Shown here piece by piece: positions 10,077-18,198 of a DNA stretch of 64,000 nucleotides. The notes under the pieces are model-generated. The model made no database searches, had not been told where the DNA came from, and saw only the letters and a list, made by a program, of their open reading frames with translations. Positions within the stretch are counted from its first letter, which is position 1. Every line of letters starts with the position of its first letter. This stretch comes from Ureibacillus sp. FSL W7-1570. Lineage in GTDB: Bacteria > Bacillota > Bacilli > Bacillales_A > Planococcaceae. The position numbers and the translations under genes are program-made. The DNA is taken from assembly GCF_038593265.1 (NCBI RefSeq), contig NZ_CP151979.1, positions 1,688,001 through 1,752,000 of the forward strand, given 5' to 3'.

Positions 10077-10211
10077 TTATTTGTTGTTGTTTTTGTTTTG
10101 TTGTTGGTTTTGTGGTTTTTTGTTGTTTTGTTGGTCTTGACGAGTTTGTTCAAAATCCTGTTCTTGAGCAAACTCCTCTGCCTGGTTGTTTTTGTTGCGA
10201 TTTTTTGCCAT
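10077..10211 (-). CDS. sspE: gamma-type small acid-soluble spore protein
   Basis: A 44-aa protein beginning MAKNRNKNNQAEEFAQEQDF and ending in a Q/N/K-rich tail. Composition (almost only N, Q, K, E) and the single EEFAQEQ block with the flanking Q/N spacer match the gamma-type SASP repeat, which stores amino acids in spores and is degraded at germination by the GPR protease. Family members usually carry two such repeats and are 75-95 aa; this one has one. A strong AGGTG site precedes the ATG and its own terminator follows. It sits between mutY and ntdP, as in B. subtilis. Expression from a SigG promoter is expected but no convincing box was found. Confidence 0.85.
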   Translation of the reverse strand: MAKNRNKNNQAEEFAQEQDFEQTRQDQQNNKKPQNQQQNKNNNK

Positions 10212-10257
10212 GAATGTTCACCTCCACGCTAGTTATTGTGGACAGGTGAACCCGGGA

Positions 10258-11337
10258 TTATTCCGGGGAATGAAAAATATATTGATTCAGAATATTCACA
10301 ATTTTTACCATTGGCACCGGAAGCGGCAAGCCTTCGATTTCCTTCAATGTGACATAATGCGCAAACTCCGGCAGTTCCCCGTTTTCTGTGATGTCCACCA
10401 AATGGCAACGCAAATTCCAGATTAAATGGGAGAAAATATGCTTCTGTTCGAAAAAATCTTCTTCGATGATATTTTTGATTTCCACATTGTATTTTAATTC
10501 AAATTGTTTTTTTGTATCTTCCGATGATTTGCCCTTCAGCATCATCGGAAACTGCCACATGTTTGCAAGGAGTCCTTCTTCCGGACGCTTTTCGAACAAG
10601 ACTTTCCCATCATTGACTGCGATATACACATCATAAAATTCATGTTTTTCTTTTGTTTTCTTCGTCTTGATCGGCAACTGTTCCGCATCGCCTTCCATAA
10701 ATCCCAGACAATATTCCCTCACCGGACAAAGCAGGCACTTTGGAGAAGATGGCGTACAAATCATCGCCCCCAAATCCATCAATGCCTGATTGAAATCCCC
10801 AGGGTATTCCGGATGGATCAATTGTTCCACCGCTTCTTCAAAGATTTTCCGGGTTTTTACAAGGGAAATGTCCTCTTTGATATGTAACACCCGGCTCAAT
10901 ACACGCATCACATTGCCGTCGACTGCATGTTCCGGGAGATTATAGGCAATGCTTAAAATGGCTCCGGCAGTATAAGGGCCGACGCCTTTTAATCGTTGCA
11001 GGTCATGGCGGTTGTTCGGCACCGTGCCGCCATATTTCTCAACCACTTCTTTTACACCGGCTTGCAGGTTGCGGGCTCTTGAATAATATCCAAGCCCCTC
11101 CCACATCTTGAGCAGCTCTTCTTCATCGGCGTTTGCCAGCGACTCGATTGTGGGATATTTATCGATAAACCGTTGATAATATGGAATGACCGTGTCCACA
11201 CGGGTTTGTTGAAGCATCACTTCCGAAACCCAAATTTTATATGGATCGTTTGTTTGTCTCCAAGGCAAATCACGTTTTTCTTCATGAAACCATTCGACAA
11301 GACTTTGTCGAAATTGTTGCGAATATGGGTATTTCAC
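10258..11337 (-). CDS. mutY: A/G-specific adenine DNA glycosylase
   Basis: Base-excision repair enzyme that removes adenine mispaired with 8-oxoguanine, 359 aa. The helix-hairpin-helix is LKGVGPYTAG at 116-125, the catalytic pair is E39 (in SEVMLQQTRV) and D140 (in VDGNVMRV), and the 4Fe-4S ligands are C194, C201, C204 and C210 (C-X6-C-X2-C-X5-C). The C-terminal third is the NUDIX-like domain that recognises 8-oxoG. The ATG lies just downstream of AGGAGGAACT. It is divergent from yfhP and upstream of sspE on the same strand. Confidence 0.95.
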   Translation of the reverse strand: MKYPYSQQFRQSLVEWFHEEKRDLPWRQTNDPYKIWVSEVMLQQTRVDTVIPYYQRFIDKYPTIESLANADEEELLKMWEGLGYYSRARNLQAGVKEVVEKYGGTVPNNRHDLQRLKGVGPYTAGAILSIAYNLPEHAVDGNVMRVLSRVLHIKEDISLVKTRKIFEEAVEQLIHPEYPGDFNQALMDLGAMICTPSSPKCLLCPVREYCLGFMEGDAEQLPIKTKKTKEKHEFYDVYIAVNDGKVLFEKRPEEGLLANMWQFPMMLKGKSSEDTKKQFELKYNVEIKNIIEEDFFEQKHIFSHLIWNLRCHLVDITENGELPEFAHYVTLKEIEGLPLPVPMVKIVNILNQYIFHSPE

Positions 11338-11461
11338 TAGTTCCTCCTGACAGTTTTCGATTTTATTTTTAGTAATTAGGGTATAATATAATTATAAAGA
11401 AGTTGTATTTATTTTGCTTTTACAAATTCTGTAGTCCTCCGTTTTTAAGGAGATGATTTGG

Positions 11462-12448
11462 ATGGATACTGGCACTCACCTCGTCATGGGCATTGCCCTC
11501 GGAGGGTTATCTTTGATTGATCCGGTTGTGGCAAATCATAGCGTGACTTTTGCAGCAGTTTTAACAGGAACAATTGTCGGTTCCCAAGCTCCTGATGTAG
11601 ACACGATATTAAAACTCCGCAATAATGCGGTTTATATAAGACATCATCGAGGCATTACCCATTCTGTTCCTGCCGTCATTCTTTGGCCCATTGGAATTAC
11701 CGCCATCGCATCGCTCATTTTCCAGGAAGCCAATGTGCTGCATCTTTGGTTATGGACGTTTCTCGCCGTTTTCTTGCATGTTTTTGTCGATATCTTCAAT
11801 GCTTACGGCACGCAGGCACTAAGGCCATTCTCAAGGAAATGGGTGGCTCTCGGCGTCATCAACACCTTTGACCCATACATTTTTGGAATCCATTGTGTCG
11901 GGATCATTCTATGGGTTTTAAGGATGGACCCGGTTATGATATTTACCACTATGTATTTGGTCATCATTGGCTATTATATTTTAAGATACCTCGTTCAACA
12001 ATCGGTAAAAAATGCCGTGCGCAAAACGATTCCGGATGCGGAGGTCATCATTGTCGCTCCGACCATGCGTTTCTTTATCTGGCGGGTCGCAGCCAAATCC
12101 CAAACCCATTATTATGTGGGACGGGCATTTGGACGGACAATCAATATTTACGATAAATTCAAAATCCGCCCTTTGCCTAAAACGCCTCTGGTCGAAAAGG
12201 CCTTGAGCGATCCAAATTTATCCGCCTTTTTATCTTTCTCCCCAATTTATCATTGGGACATTTCCGAACTGGAAAACGGGCTCACGGAAGTCAGATTGAT
12301 CGATTTGAGATACCGAAGCAATGAACGCTATCCATTCGTAGCGGTCGCCCATTTGGATGAAGACTTGAACATCGTCACTTCCTATACCGGTTGGATTTTC
12401 AGCGAAGACAAGCTTCAACGGAAATTGCAAATCGGAGCGAGCGATTAG
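11462..12448 (+). CDS. yfhP: YfhP-family membrane metal-dependent hydrolase
   Basis: Integral membrane protein of the COG1988 family, 328 aa. The N-terminal half carries hydrophobic helices and the conserved metal-ligand pattern: MDTGTH at the start, QAPDVDT near 45 and RHHRGITHS near 60. The C-terminal 130 residues are soluble. The first ATG of the frame (11453) touches the AAGGAG site, so the ATG at 11462, nine bases downstream of it, was chosen; this also matches the 327-aa B. subtilis protein. The B. subtilis homologue lies beside mutY too. The biochemical substrate is not established. Confidence 0.85.
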   Translation: MDTGTHLVMGIALGGLSLIDPVVANHSVTFAAVLTGTIVGSQAPDVDTILKLRNNAVYIRHHRGITHSVPAVILWPIGITAIASLIFQEANVLHLWLWTFLAVFLHVFVDIFNAYGTQALRPFSRKWVALGVINTFDPYIFGIHCVGIILWVLRMDPVMIFTTMYLVIIGYYILRYLVQQSVKNAVRKTIPDAEVIIVAPTMRFFIWRVAAKSQTHYYVGRAFGRTINIYDKFKIRPLPKTPLVEKALSDPNLSAFLSFSPIYHWDISELENGLTEVRLIDLRYRSNERYPFVAVAHLDEDLNIVTSYTGWIFSEDKLQRKLQIGASD

Positions 12449-12492
12449 TTTCCGCCCAAGCGGCTGACCATATGATAATCGGCTTCAAGTGT

Positions 12493-12526
12493 AAAGGAGC
12501 AACCTCTTAGTAGGGGTGCTCCTTTT
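12493..12526. terminator. bidirectional terminator between yfhP and yfhJ
   Basis: AAAGGAGC and GCTCCTTT form the stem with A- and T-rich flanks; it can serve the convergent yfhP and the yfhJ operon. Confidence 0.75.
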
Positions 12527-12528
12527 CA

Positions 12529-12792
12529 TTACTCTTCATCCAATAAATGCGCATATTTCGGATTGCGGCCTGCAAATTCATGGATTTTATCGCCATAGCT
12601 TTCAATCCACTGGCGGATGATTCTTTCCGTAAATTCAGGCCCTTTATAGCGGCGGCCCGCCTTTGCATAGGTCGCCTCAAAATCCGACCATAATAATTCA
12701 ATCCATGTGCGGGCTTTGTTTTCTGATAAAAATGGATTCACTTCCAATAATTCTTCAGTCAATCGCTCAAGCATCATCGTGCTTGCGTCCAT
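12529..12792 (-). CDS. yfhJ: YfhJ-family small protein (WVELL domain)
   Basis: An 87-aa soluble helical protein. It carries the family core TWIELLWSDFEATYAKAGRRY at about 29-50 (the usual WVELL is WIELL here), followed by GPEFTERIIRQWI. The ATG follows AAGAGGAGG. It is the last gene of recX-yfhH-yfhJ, separated from yfhH by one base. The conserved neighbourhood suggests a link with recX and yfhH, but no function is known. Confidence 0.85.
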   Translation of the reverse strand: MDASTMMLERLTEELLEVNPFLSENKARTWIELLWSDFEATYAKAGRRYKGPEFTERIIRQWIESYGDKIHEFAGRNPKYAHLLDEE

Positions 12793-12793
12793 G

Positions 12794-13120
12794 TTATTCC
12801 TCCTCTTTCAGTGGAATGAGCATGGAAATTGGCAATGCTTCTTCAAATTTTTCTCCATGTAGTCGGAAGCCCCATGCAAAGCGCCCTTTCAAATATTCCA
12901 CTTTGAAATATTCCCCTGGTGCCCCTTCTATTCTATAAATTTCACCAGGTTTGATGAAGGATGGGTCCATCAAATAGGCTTGTGCCATCAGCGCTTTTCT
13001 TTCGTATACGGCAAATTCATTGACGATGCCCAATTGTTCGGCTTTTCTCGCCTTTTCCTTCAGATTCGCTATCTCTTGTCTTAATTCTTCAGGCGTCATT
13101 TGGGCATATGTTTTTTTCAT
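12794..13120 (-). CDS. yfhH: YfhH-family protein (DUF1811)
   Basis: A 108-aa protein with an N-terminal charged helix (TPEELRQEIANLKEKARKAE) followed by a small beta domain typical of DUF1811 (PGEIYRIEG.PGEYFKV, then LKGRFAWGFRL). The start overlaps the recX stop by 4 bases, so the two are translationally coupled. Structures in this family resemble small SH3-like barrels; the role is unknown. Confidence 0.85.
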   Translation of the reverse strand: MKKTYAQMTPEELRQEIANLKEKARKAEQLGIVNEFAVYERKALMAQAYLMDPSFIKPGEIYRIEGAPGEYFKVEYLKGRFAWGFRLHGEKFEEALPISMLIPLKEEE

Positions 13121-13917
13121 CCATTCTCCCTCTTTTCATCGATAAATCGATCGATCATTTCTATTGGAAATCCTTTTTGATAAAGGGCTTGTTTCACTTT
13201 CAATTCCAGCTGTTTGCCCTCAAATTTCCGGACATATTTATTCCAAATTTTTTCACCTTGAACAGCAATCAATTCGTACCATTCATCATCATCTCGCTCC
13301 AGCTCGATTTGGTCAAGTATTTCATTCACGATTTCAAAGGAATAGCCTTTTCGAATCAATGTGTCTTGAATTTTTTGCTTGATTTGAGCGGGCGTTTTTT
13401 TCGGATTCATTTTCACCGTTTTTTCGGCGAGCTGCATGGCAAGCTGCAATTGCTCTTCATGGGTGTACGATTCCAAAGCTTTTTCCATCGTGTTTTTGTC
13501 GATGCCTTTTTTCTTTAAATCCTGCTTGATGGCCATTGGACCTTTTTTGGCGGTTTTTTTCTTCGTCTCAAGCAATGCCTTGGAATAGCTTTCATCATTG
13601 AGAAAACCCAATTTCTTCAGCTTCTGAATCGCCTCAAGCACGACCGATTCACCGAAGCCGGCATCGAGCAGTTTCTTTTTCACTTCAAATTCGCTGCGCA
13701 TTTGATAACTCAAAAAATGGAGCGCGCGGTTAAAGGCTTTGGCAATTTCATCTTCATAGGCGATTTCATCCATCTCAAAAGGATCGAGTATTTTTCCTTT
13801 TGTTAAGCCAAACTTTATAAGGGTGGACTCGTCCACCGAAAAAGCATATTCATCATTCAAATAAATATTATATCGTTCCTGATTTTTTTGGCGGGTGATT
13901 TTTGTAATGACTTGCAT
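13117..13917 (-). CDS. recX: RecX regulatory protein
   Basis: Modulator of RecA filaments, 266 aa, the long form usual in Bacilli. It is made of tandem three-helix RecX repeats, seen in LHFLSYQMRSEFEVKK, KLKKLGFLNDESYSKALLE and GPMAIKQDLKKKGID, with a repeat again near the C-terminus (VKQALYQKGFPIEMIDRFI). The ATG follows AAGGAG. It heads the yfhH-yfhJ operon. Confidence 0.92.
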   Translation of the reverse strand: MQVITKITRQKNQERYNIYLNDEYAFSVDESTLIKFGLTKGKILDPFEMDEIAYEDEIAKAFNRALHFLSYQMRSEFEVKKKLLDAGFGESVVLEAIQKLKKLGFLNDESYSKALLETKKKTAKKGPMAIKQDLKKKGIDKNTMEKALESYTHEEQLQLAMQLAEKTVKMNPKKTPAQIKQKIQDTLIRKGYSFEIVNEILDQIELERDDDEWYELIAVQGEKIWNKYVRKFEGKQLELKVKQALYQKGFPIEMIDRFIDEKRENG

Positions 13918-14047
13918 GAAAACACTCCTTGATTTTTAGTATACACAAAATCACGTTTCGTTCATATATCCGGGGCATTGTAAAGCATGCCGGCATAATC
14001 GTTTTCTTTTTGCACAATCTAAAGCAAAAAGAAGAGGAGGCGGAAAG

Positions 14048-14848
14048 TTGAAAGGAATAAAGTTTGCATTCGCAATCATGTTGCTTTTTGGTTTGTTGAT
14101 TCCGGCACCTCAAACGTTGGCGAAGGAATATCATTGGGGGTTTACAAAAGCCAAAGATGGAAACCCACCGGATGCAGGTGCTGAATTTGAGCGATTATTG
14201 AGGGAGTACGGGGCATTTTACCGGGGAAATCCGGAGAAAAAGGTAATTTATTTGACTTTCGATAACGGATTTGAGGCGGGTCATACGGAGCAAATTCTTG
14301 ATACATTAAAAAAGGAAAAAGTAAAAGCAACTTTTTTCCTAACTGGGCATTATTTGACAAGCGCATCGGATATCGTAAAACGGATAGTAAAGGAAGGGCA
14401 TACAATCGGCAACCATTCCGACAAACATCCGAATATGGCGAGATTGACCCGTGAAGGCATGTTGAAGGAATGGCAGAATTTCGATAAAAAATTAAAGGAA
14501 ATCACAGGGATTGAACGGACTTATTACGTTCGTCCACCGGAAGGCGTTTTCAGCACCGAGCTGTTGGAGGTTGGCAATGAACATGGCTATACCCACATTT
14601 TCTGGTCCATCGCATTTCGCGATTGGGATACGGATCAAAAGAAAGGTGCAGAATATGCATATAATGAGCTGGTCAAACAGCTGCATCCCGGTGCCATTAT
14701 TTTGATGCACACTGTCGCTGAACATAATGCGGATGCATTGCCGGATTTTATTAAAGAAGCGAAACGGCAAGGATATACTTTCGGAACTTTGGATGAGTTG
14801 GTGTTTGATTATTTGGTGGATGAAATGTTTTGGGGAGAAGCTTCTTGA
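14048..14848 (+). CDS. pdaA: delta-lactam-forming peptidoglycan deacetylase, PdaA family
   Basis: Secreted polysaccharide deacetylase, 266 aa, that prepares N-acetylmuramic acid for muramic delta-lactam formation in the spore cortex. A signal peptide spans 1-25 (ending LAKE). The NodB domain begins with TFDNGFEAG at 70-78 (the N after D is typical of PdaA, where other deacetylases have D), then TFFLTG, GNHSDKHP with the metal histidines H123 and H127, YVRPPEG, and LMHT near the end. The TTG start is supported by AGAGGAGG eight bases upstream. Expression in the forespore is expected but not shown by a clear promoter. Confidence 0.92.
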   Translation: MKGIKFAFAIMLLFGLLIPAPQTLAKEYHWGFTKAKDGNPPDAGAEFERLLREYGAFYRGNPEKKVIYLTFDNGFEAGHTEQILDTLKKEKVKATFFLTGHYLTSASDIVKRIVKEGHTIGNHSDKHPNMARLTREGMLKEWQNFDKKLKEITGIERTYYVRPPEGVFSTELLEVGNEHGYTHIFWSIAFRDWDTDQKKGAEYAYNELVKQLHPGAIILMHTVAEHNADALPDFIKEAKRQGYTFGTLDELVFDYLVDEMFWGEAS

Positions 14849-14871
14849 TTTGGCAGGTTGATATGCCGTTG

Positions 14872-14903
14872 GGAATCCATTGTTCAATGGGTTCCTTTTT
14901 TTA
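14872..14903 (+). terminator. terminator of pdaA
   Basis: GGAATCCATT pairs with AATGGGTTCC and is followed by seven T residues, 23 bases after the stop. Confidence 0.8.
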
Positions 14904-14933
14904 TAAAGTTTTTTGGGGTTAGCTTTTTATTTT

Positions 14934-15231
14934 GCGCAGATGGCGGTTCTTTTTGCTTGGATGGCAACTTTTCTTGCTCGGATAATCCTCCCTCTCGCTC
15001 GGATGACTCTTCCTCTTGCTCGGATAACCCTCCCTCTTGCTCGGATAACTCCTCCTCTTGCTCGGATAACCCTCCCTCTTGCTCGGATAACTCCTCCTCT
15101 TGCTCGGATAACCCTCCCTCTTGCTCGGATAACCCTCCCTCTTGCTCGGATAACCCTCCCTCTTGCTCGGATAACTCCCCCTCTTGCTCGGATAACTCCC
15201 CCTCTTGCTCGGATAACCCTCCCTCTTGCTC
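14934..15231. repeat. 21-nt tandem repeat, about 14 units
   Basis: Units start with GCTCGGATAA and end with CCTC(C)CTCTT; they begin at 14976, 14997 and every 21 bases to 15207, with a partial copy at 15228 and two degenerate copies at 14955 and 14934. Because 21 is divisible by three and the unit lacks stops, several frames stay open through the array on both strands (for example SCSDNPP and LARITLP on plus, YPSKREG and LSEQEGG on minus). None has a good ribosome binding site, so I treat the array as non-coding. Units vary only at a few positions, which points to recent expansion. It fills most of the 487 bases between pdaA and ribH. Confidence 0.9.
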
Positions 15232-15302
15232 GTTCTCAAATGTTTCCCTTCCCCCTCAGATATATCCACTTCTTGTGCGAATCCATTTCCCCAAAAATAA
15301 AA

Positions 15303-15327
15303 AAGATTCCCCGATTGAGGAATCTTA
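15303..15327 (-). terminator. terminator of the rib operon
   Basis: AAGATTCCTC and GGGGAATCTT pair, followed on the minus strand by TTTTTTATTTTTG, shortly after the ribH stop. Confidence 0.85.
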
Positions 15328-15335
15328 CTTCATGA

Positions 15336-15803
15336 TTATTTAAACATCTTTTTCAAATTCGCCATTTCGATGGCAGAAACTGCGGCATCATATCCTTTGT
15401 TGCCCGCTTTTGTTCCGGCCCGTTCAATGGCCTGTTCAATATTTTCCGTTGTCACAACACCGAAAATCACCGGCACATTCGTTTGCAAAGAAACTTGGGC
15501 GATGCCTTTTGCCGCCTCATTGCAGACATAGTCGTAATGGGTTGTGGATCCCCGGATGACCGTTCCCAAGCCGATGACCGCATCATACTCTCCCGTTTCA
15601 GCCATTTGTTTTGCGATAAACGGAATTTCAAAAGCGCCAGGCACCCATGCCACATCGATGTTTGCCTCATCCACCCCATGGCGTTTTAATCCATCCAAAG
15701 CTCCATCCAACAGTTTGGAAGTGATGAATTCATTGAATCGTCCCACCACGATTCCGATTTTTAATCCTGTTCCGACTAAATTTGCTTCAAATACTTTTCC
15801 CAT
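15336..15803 (-). CDS. ribH: 6,7-dimethyl-8-ribityllumazine synthase
   Basis: Penultimate step of riboflavin synthesis: joins 5-amino-6-ribitylamino-uracil and 3,4-dihydroxybutanone 4-phosphate, usually as a 60-mer capsid. The 155-aa length is standard. Family motifs are [40 protein letters not shown] (with the catalytic-site histidine) and [15 protein letters not shown]. The ATG follows GAGGGAGC. It is the last gene of ribE-ribBA-ribH under FMN riboswitch control. Confidence 0.95.
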   Translation of the reverse strand: MGKVFEANLVGTGLKIGIVVGRFNEFITSKLLDGALDGLKRHGVDEANIDVAWVPGAFEIPFIAKQMAETGEYDAVIGLGTVIRGSTTHYDYVCNEAAKGIAQVSLQTNVPVIFGVVTTENIEQAIERAGTKAGNKGYDAAVSAIEMANLKKMFK

Positions 15804-15844
15804 TTTCCATTGCTCCCTCTTAAAATTGATTCAGAATGTCAAAC

Positions 15845-17032
15845 TTAAATAAAATGATGCATTTTTTCCCTTTTTGTTTTTAAATAATAGGCATTGATTT
15901 GATTTGGTTGGATGATAATAGGCACCCGTTCAACCACTTTGATGCCGTATTTTTCGATGCCTTCGATCTTTTCCGGATTGTTCGTCATCAGGCGGATTTT
16001 TGTAATGCCCAAATCCTTCAGCATTTGCGCGCTTAATGCATAATCCCTCAATTCCGCCGGGAAACCGAGCTTCAAGTTCGCTTCCACCGTATCCAAACCT
16101 TGCTCCTGCAATGCGTATGCCTTTAGTTTATTAATCAATCCGATGCCGCGCCCTTCCTGTTGCATGTATAAAAGAACGCCTTTGCCTTCGTTTTCAATCA
16201 TTTCCAAAGATTTTTCCAACTGTGGACCGCAATCGCAGCGTTTTGAATGAAAGACATCCCCCGTCAAACAAGCCGAATGGATGCGCACAAGCGGCGCTTC
16301 ATCTTCACGGATGTTTCCTTTCACCAATGCCACATGCTCCAAGCCGTCAATTTCGTTCTCATAACCGATCATTTGGAAATCCCCATAAGTCGTTGGCATT
16401 TTGACAGAGGCCGCCCGTTTCACAACCTTTTCATTTCTAAAGCGATAGCGGACCAATTCTTCAATGGAAATAATTTTTAAATCATGGACTTCTGCGAACT
16501 TCAAGAGATCGTCAAGACGGGACATTCTGCCGTCATCCCCCATGATTTCGCAAATCACCCCTGCCGGAAAAGCGCCGGCAATGCGGGCCAAATCCACCGC
16601 AGCCTCTGTATGCCCTTGTCTTTCCAACACGCCGTTTTTCTTGGCGATGAGCGGGAAAACGTGGCCCGGTCTTCTGAAATCGGATTTTTCCGCATCCGCT
16701 TCGAGCATTTTTAAAATCGTTGTCGAGCGTTCGTAGGCGCTGATACCGGTAGTTGTACTCACATGGTCGATGCTTACTGTAAATGCCGTTTGGTGATTGT
16801 CGGTATTATGGGCGACCATCGCATGCAAATCCAGCTTTTCCGCCAATTCTTCCGTTATTGGGGTACAAATCAACCCGCGGCCGTATGTCGCCATAAAATT
16901 GATGACTTCCGGTGTGGCATGTTCCGCCAAAGCGACCAAATCCCCTTCATTTTCCCGGTTCTCATCATCCACCACGATGATGGTTTTCCCTTTTTTCAAG
17001 TCTTCTATTGCTTCTTCAATTGTATTTAACAT
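15845..17032 (-). CDS. ribBA: bifunctional 3,4-DHBP synthase / GTP cyclohydrolase II
   Basis: Supplies both riboflavin precursors, 395 aa. The N-terminal DHBP synthase domain (1-200) has [12 protein letters not shown] and the [14 protein letters not shown] motif; the C-terminal GTP cyclohydrolase II domain has the zinc cysteines in [19 protein letters not shown] and then [13 protein letters not shown]. The frame extends to 17044, but that ATG touches its own AAGG; the ATG at 17032 has GGTGG five bases upstream and fits the family N-terminus ([15 protein letters not shown]). It lies between ribE and ribH. Confidence 0.93.
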   Translation of the reverse strand: MLNTIEEAIEDLKKGKTIIVVDDENRENEGDLVALAEHATPEVINFMATYGRGLICTPITEELAEKLDLHAMVAHNTDNHQTAFTVSIDHVSTTTGISAYERSTTILKMLEADAEKSDFRRPGHVFPLIAKKNGVLERQGHTEAAVDLARIAGAFPAGVICEIMGDDGRMSRLDDLLKFAEVHDLKIISIEELVRYRFRNEKVVKRAASVKMPTTYGDFQMIGYENEIDGLEHVALVKGNIREDEAPLVRIHSACLTGDVFHSKRCDCGPQLEKSLEMIENEGKGVLLYMQQEGRGIGLINKLKAYALQEQGLDTVEANLKLGFPAELRDYALSAQMLKDLGITKIRLMTNNPEKIEGIEKYGIKVVERVPIIIQPNQINAYYLKTKREKMHHFI

Positions 17033-17046
17033 ATCAACCACCATCC

Positions 17047-17691
17047 TTAAAATCCGTTTTGAGTCAAAAATTCCAATGTAATGTTTGATTCTTCTTTAGT
17101 ATTTATTCTCTTCAAATGATGCAACACATATTTTCCGAGCATATCCGTTTCTATATTCACCTGATCGCCGATTCCCTTCATTCCCAAAATCGTTTCTGCA
17201 TACGTATGCGGAATGAGCGAAATGGTGATGGCCGTGTCACTGACTCCAAAAATGGTCAAACTTGTTCCATCGACGGTGATGGAACCTTTCGGAATGCATT
17301 GTTCCAGCAGCTCTTTTGGGATTTCGATTTCGTAATACACGGCATTGGATACCGGTTTCTTGCTGCGGATTGTTCCCACTCCATCCACATGTCCGGAAAC
17401 GATATGCCCTCCAAAACGGCCGCCAGCTGCCATTGCCCTTTCCAAATTGACATAGTCTCCTTTTTTCAACTGATGAATCGTCGTCGCCTTCACCGTTTCC
17501 GGCATGACATCGACCGTCATCTCGTCCTTCGTTAAATGTGTCACCGTTAAACAAACGCCATTGACAGCAATACTATCTCCAAGAGACGCATCAGACACGA
17601 TTTTTGGCGAGCGGATCACAATCTTCATACTTTTCTCGTCTTTTTCAATCCCAGTGACAATCCCTTTATCCTCAATAATTCCGGTAAACAT
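17047..17691 (-). CDS. ribE: riboflavin synthase, alpha chain
   Basis: Dismutates two lumazines to riboflavin, 214 aa with two lumazine-binding beta-barrels. The N-terminal [12 protein letters not shown] and its echo in the second half ([14 protein letters not shown]) are diagnostic. The start is 3' of an FMN riboswitch leader, and AAAGGGGG precedes the ATG. In B. subtilis ribD comes first in this operon; here ribE is the first gene. Confidence 0.94.
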   Translation of the reverse strand: MFTGIIEDKGIVTGIEKDEKSMKIVIRSPKIVSDASLGDSIAVNGVCLTVTHLTKDEMTVDVMPETVKATTIHQLKKGDYVNLERAMAAGGRFGGHIVSGHVDGVGTIRSKKPVSNAVYYEIEIPKELLEQCIPKGSITVDGTSLTIFGVSDTAITISLIPHTYAETILGMKGIGDQVNIETDMLGKYVLHHLKRINTKEESNITLEFLTQNGF

Positions 17692-17725
17692 GAAAATCCC
17701 CCTTTTCCAATATATACAAGTAAAA

Positions 17726-17753
17726 AACCCCGCTAAGTCGCCTTAACGGGGTT
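17726..17753 (-). terminator. terminator-like hairpin just upstream of ribE
   Basis: AACCCCG and CGGGGTT pair within a 12-bp stem, followed on the minus strand by TTTTTTAC, 35 bases before ribE. Its position suits riboswitch attenuation, or it is a leftover terminator of a lost gene. Confidence 0.7.
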
Positions 17754-17831
17754 GGGAGAACGATGAAATTTTTAGGCAGCACAAAAAAGCCTTGAATCAG
17801 GCCCATTTTAAAAATACACCTAAATAAAAAA

Positions 17832-17851
17832 CTCCCGCCAAATTGCGGGAG
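17832..17851 (-). terminator. terminator hairpin close to the FMN aptamer
   Basis: CTCCCGC and GCGGGAG close a 6-base loop and are followed on the minus strand by TTTTTTATTT. It lies about 70 bases downstream of the aptamer and is the likeliest expression platform. Confidence 0.7.
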
Positions 17852-17920
17852 AACGGATTGCAAAAAAGTGAATACGAAAGTAAGCCATTAATCAGCGGAC
17901 TAATGGACTTTCTCACAAAC

Positions 17921-18051
17921 CATCCTTCTCCCATCCAGACTTTCACTGTCGGCTTTGGATTCGCACCAAATCCTGCTCGAAAAGAGCTCGCGGGCTTAGA
18001 AGCAATGCTTCATCACCGCCGGCTGGGAATTTCACCCGACCCCGAAGGATA
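17921..18051 (-). promoter_or_regulatory. FMN riboswitch (RFN element)
   Basis: Read on the minus strand, the element opens with ATCCTTCGGGG and continues with the conserved CCCAGCCGGCGGT, AAGCCCGCGAGC, TGCGAATCCAAAGCCGACAGT and GATGGGAGAAGGAT blocks in canonical order. The first and last blocks pair as P1. FMN binding is expected to terminate transcription before ribE. Two strong T-run hairpins lie between the aptamer and ribE, and a third, weak one (GCCT..AGGC at 17789-17802) between them. Confidence 0.95.
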
Positions 18052-18139
18052 TGAAAGAATATTCAGTTTATATTTTATATAACAATAACATTTATTCTGA
18101 AGAAAATCCATACATATGGCTAACTTATTCTTATGAAAT

Positions 18140-18168
18140 TTTACCTTCCCTTATTCGGTTGCTATAAT
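18140..18168 (+). promoter_or_regulatory. SigA promoter of the TrmA-family methyltransferase gene
   Basis: TTTACC, 17-base spacer, TATAAT, ending 30 bases before the gene start. It diverges from the FMN riboswitch leader. Confidence 0.65.
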
Positions 18169-18198
18169 ATTTGAAGATGAAATAAAGGACGTGAAAGT

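Noticed and set aside
9941-10171. 76-aa lysine/threonine-rich minus-strand frame over sspE
   Set aside because: Out-of-frame reading of sspE; it continues through the sspE terminator, which marks it as spurious.
14934-15231. CRISPR array
   Set aside because: Units are contiguous 21-mers without unique spacers and no cas gene is near.
14858-15343. Repetitive open frames (SCSDNPP and LARITLP on plus, YPSKREG on minus)
   Set aside because: All are by-products of the stop-free 21-nt repeat; none has a good ribosome binding site, and the composition is unlike a normal protein.
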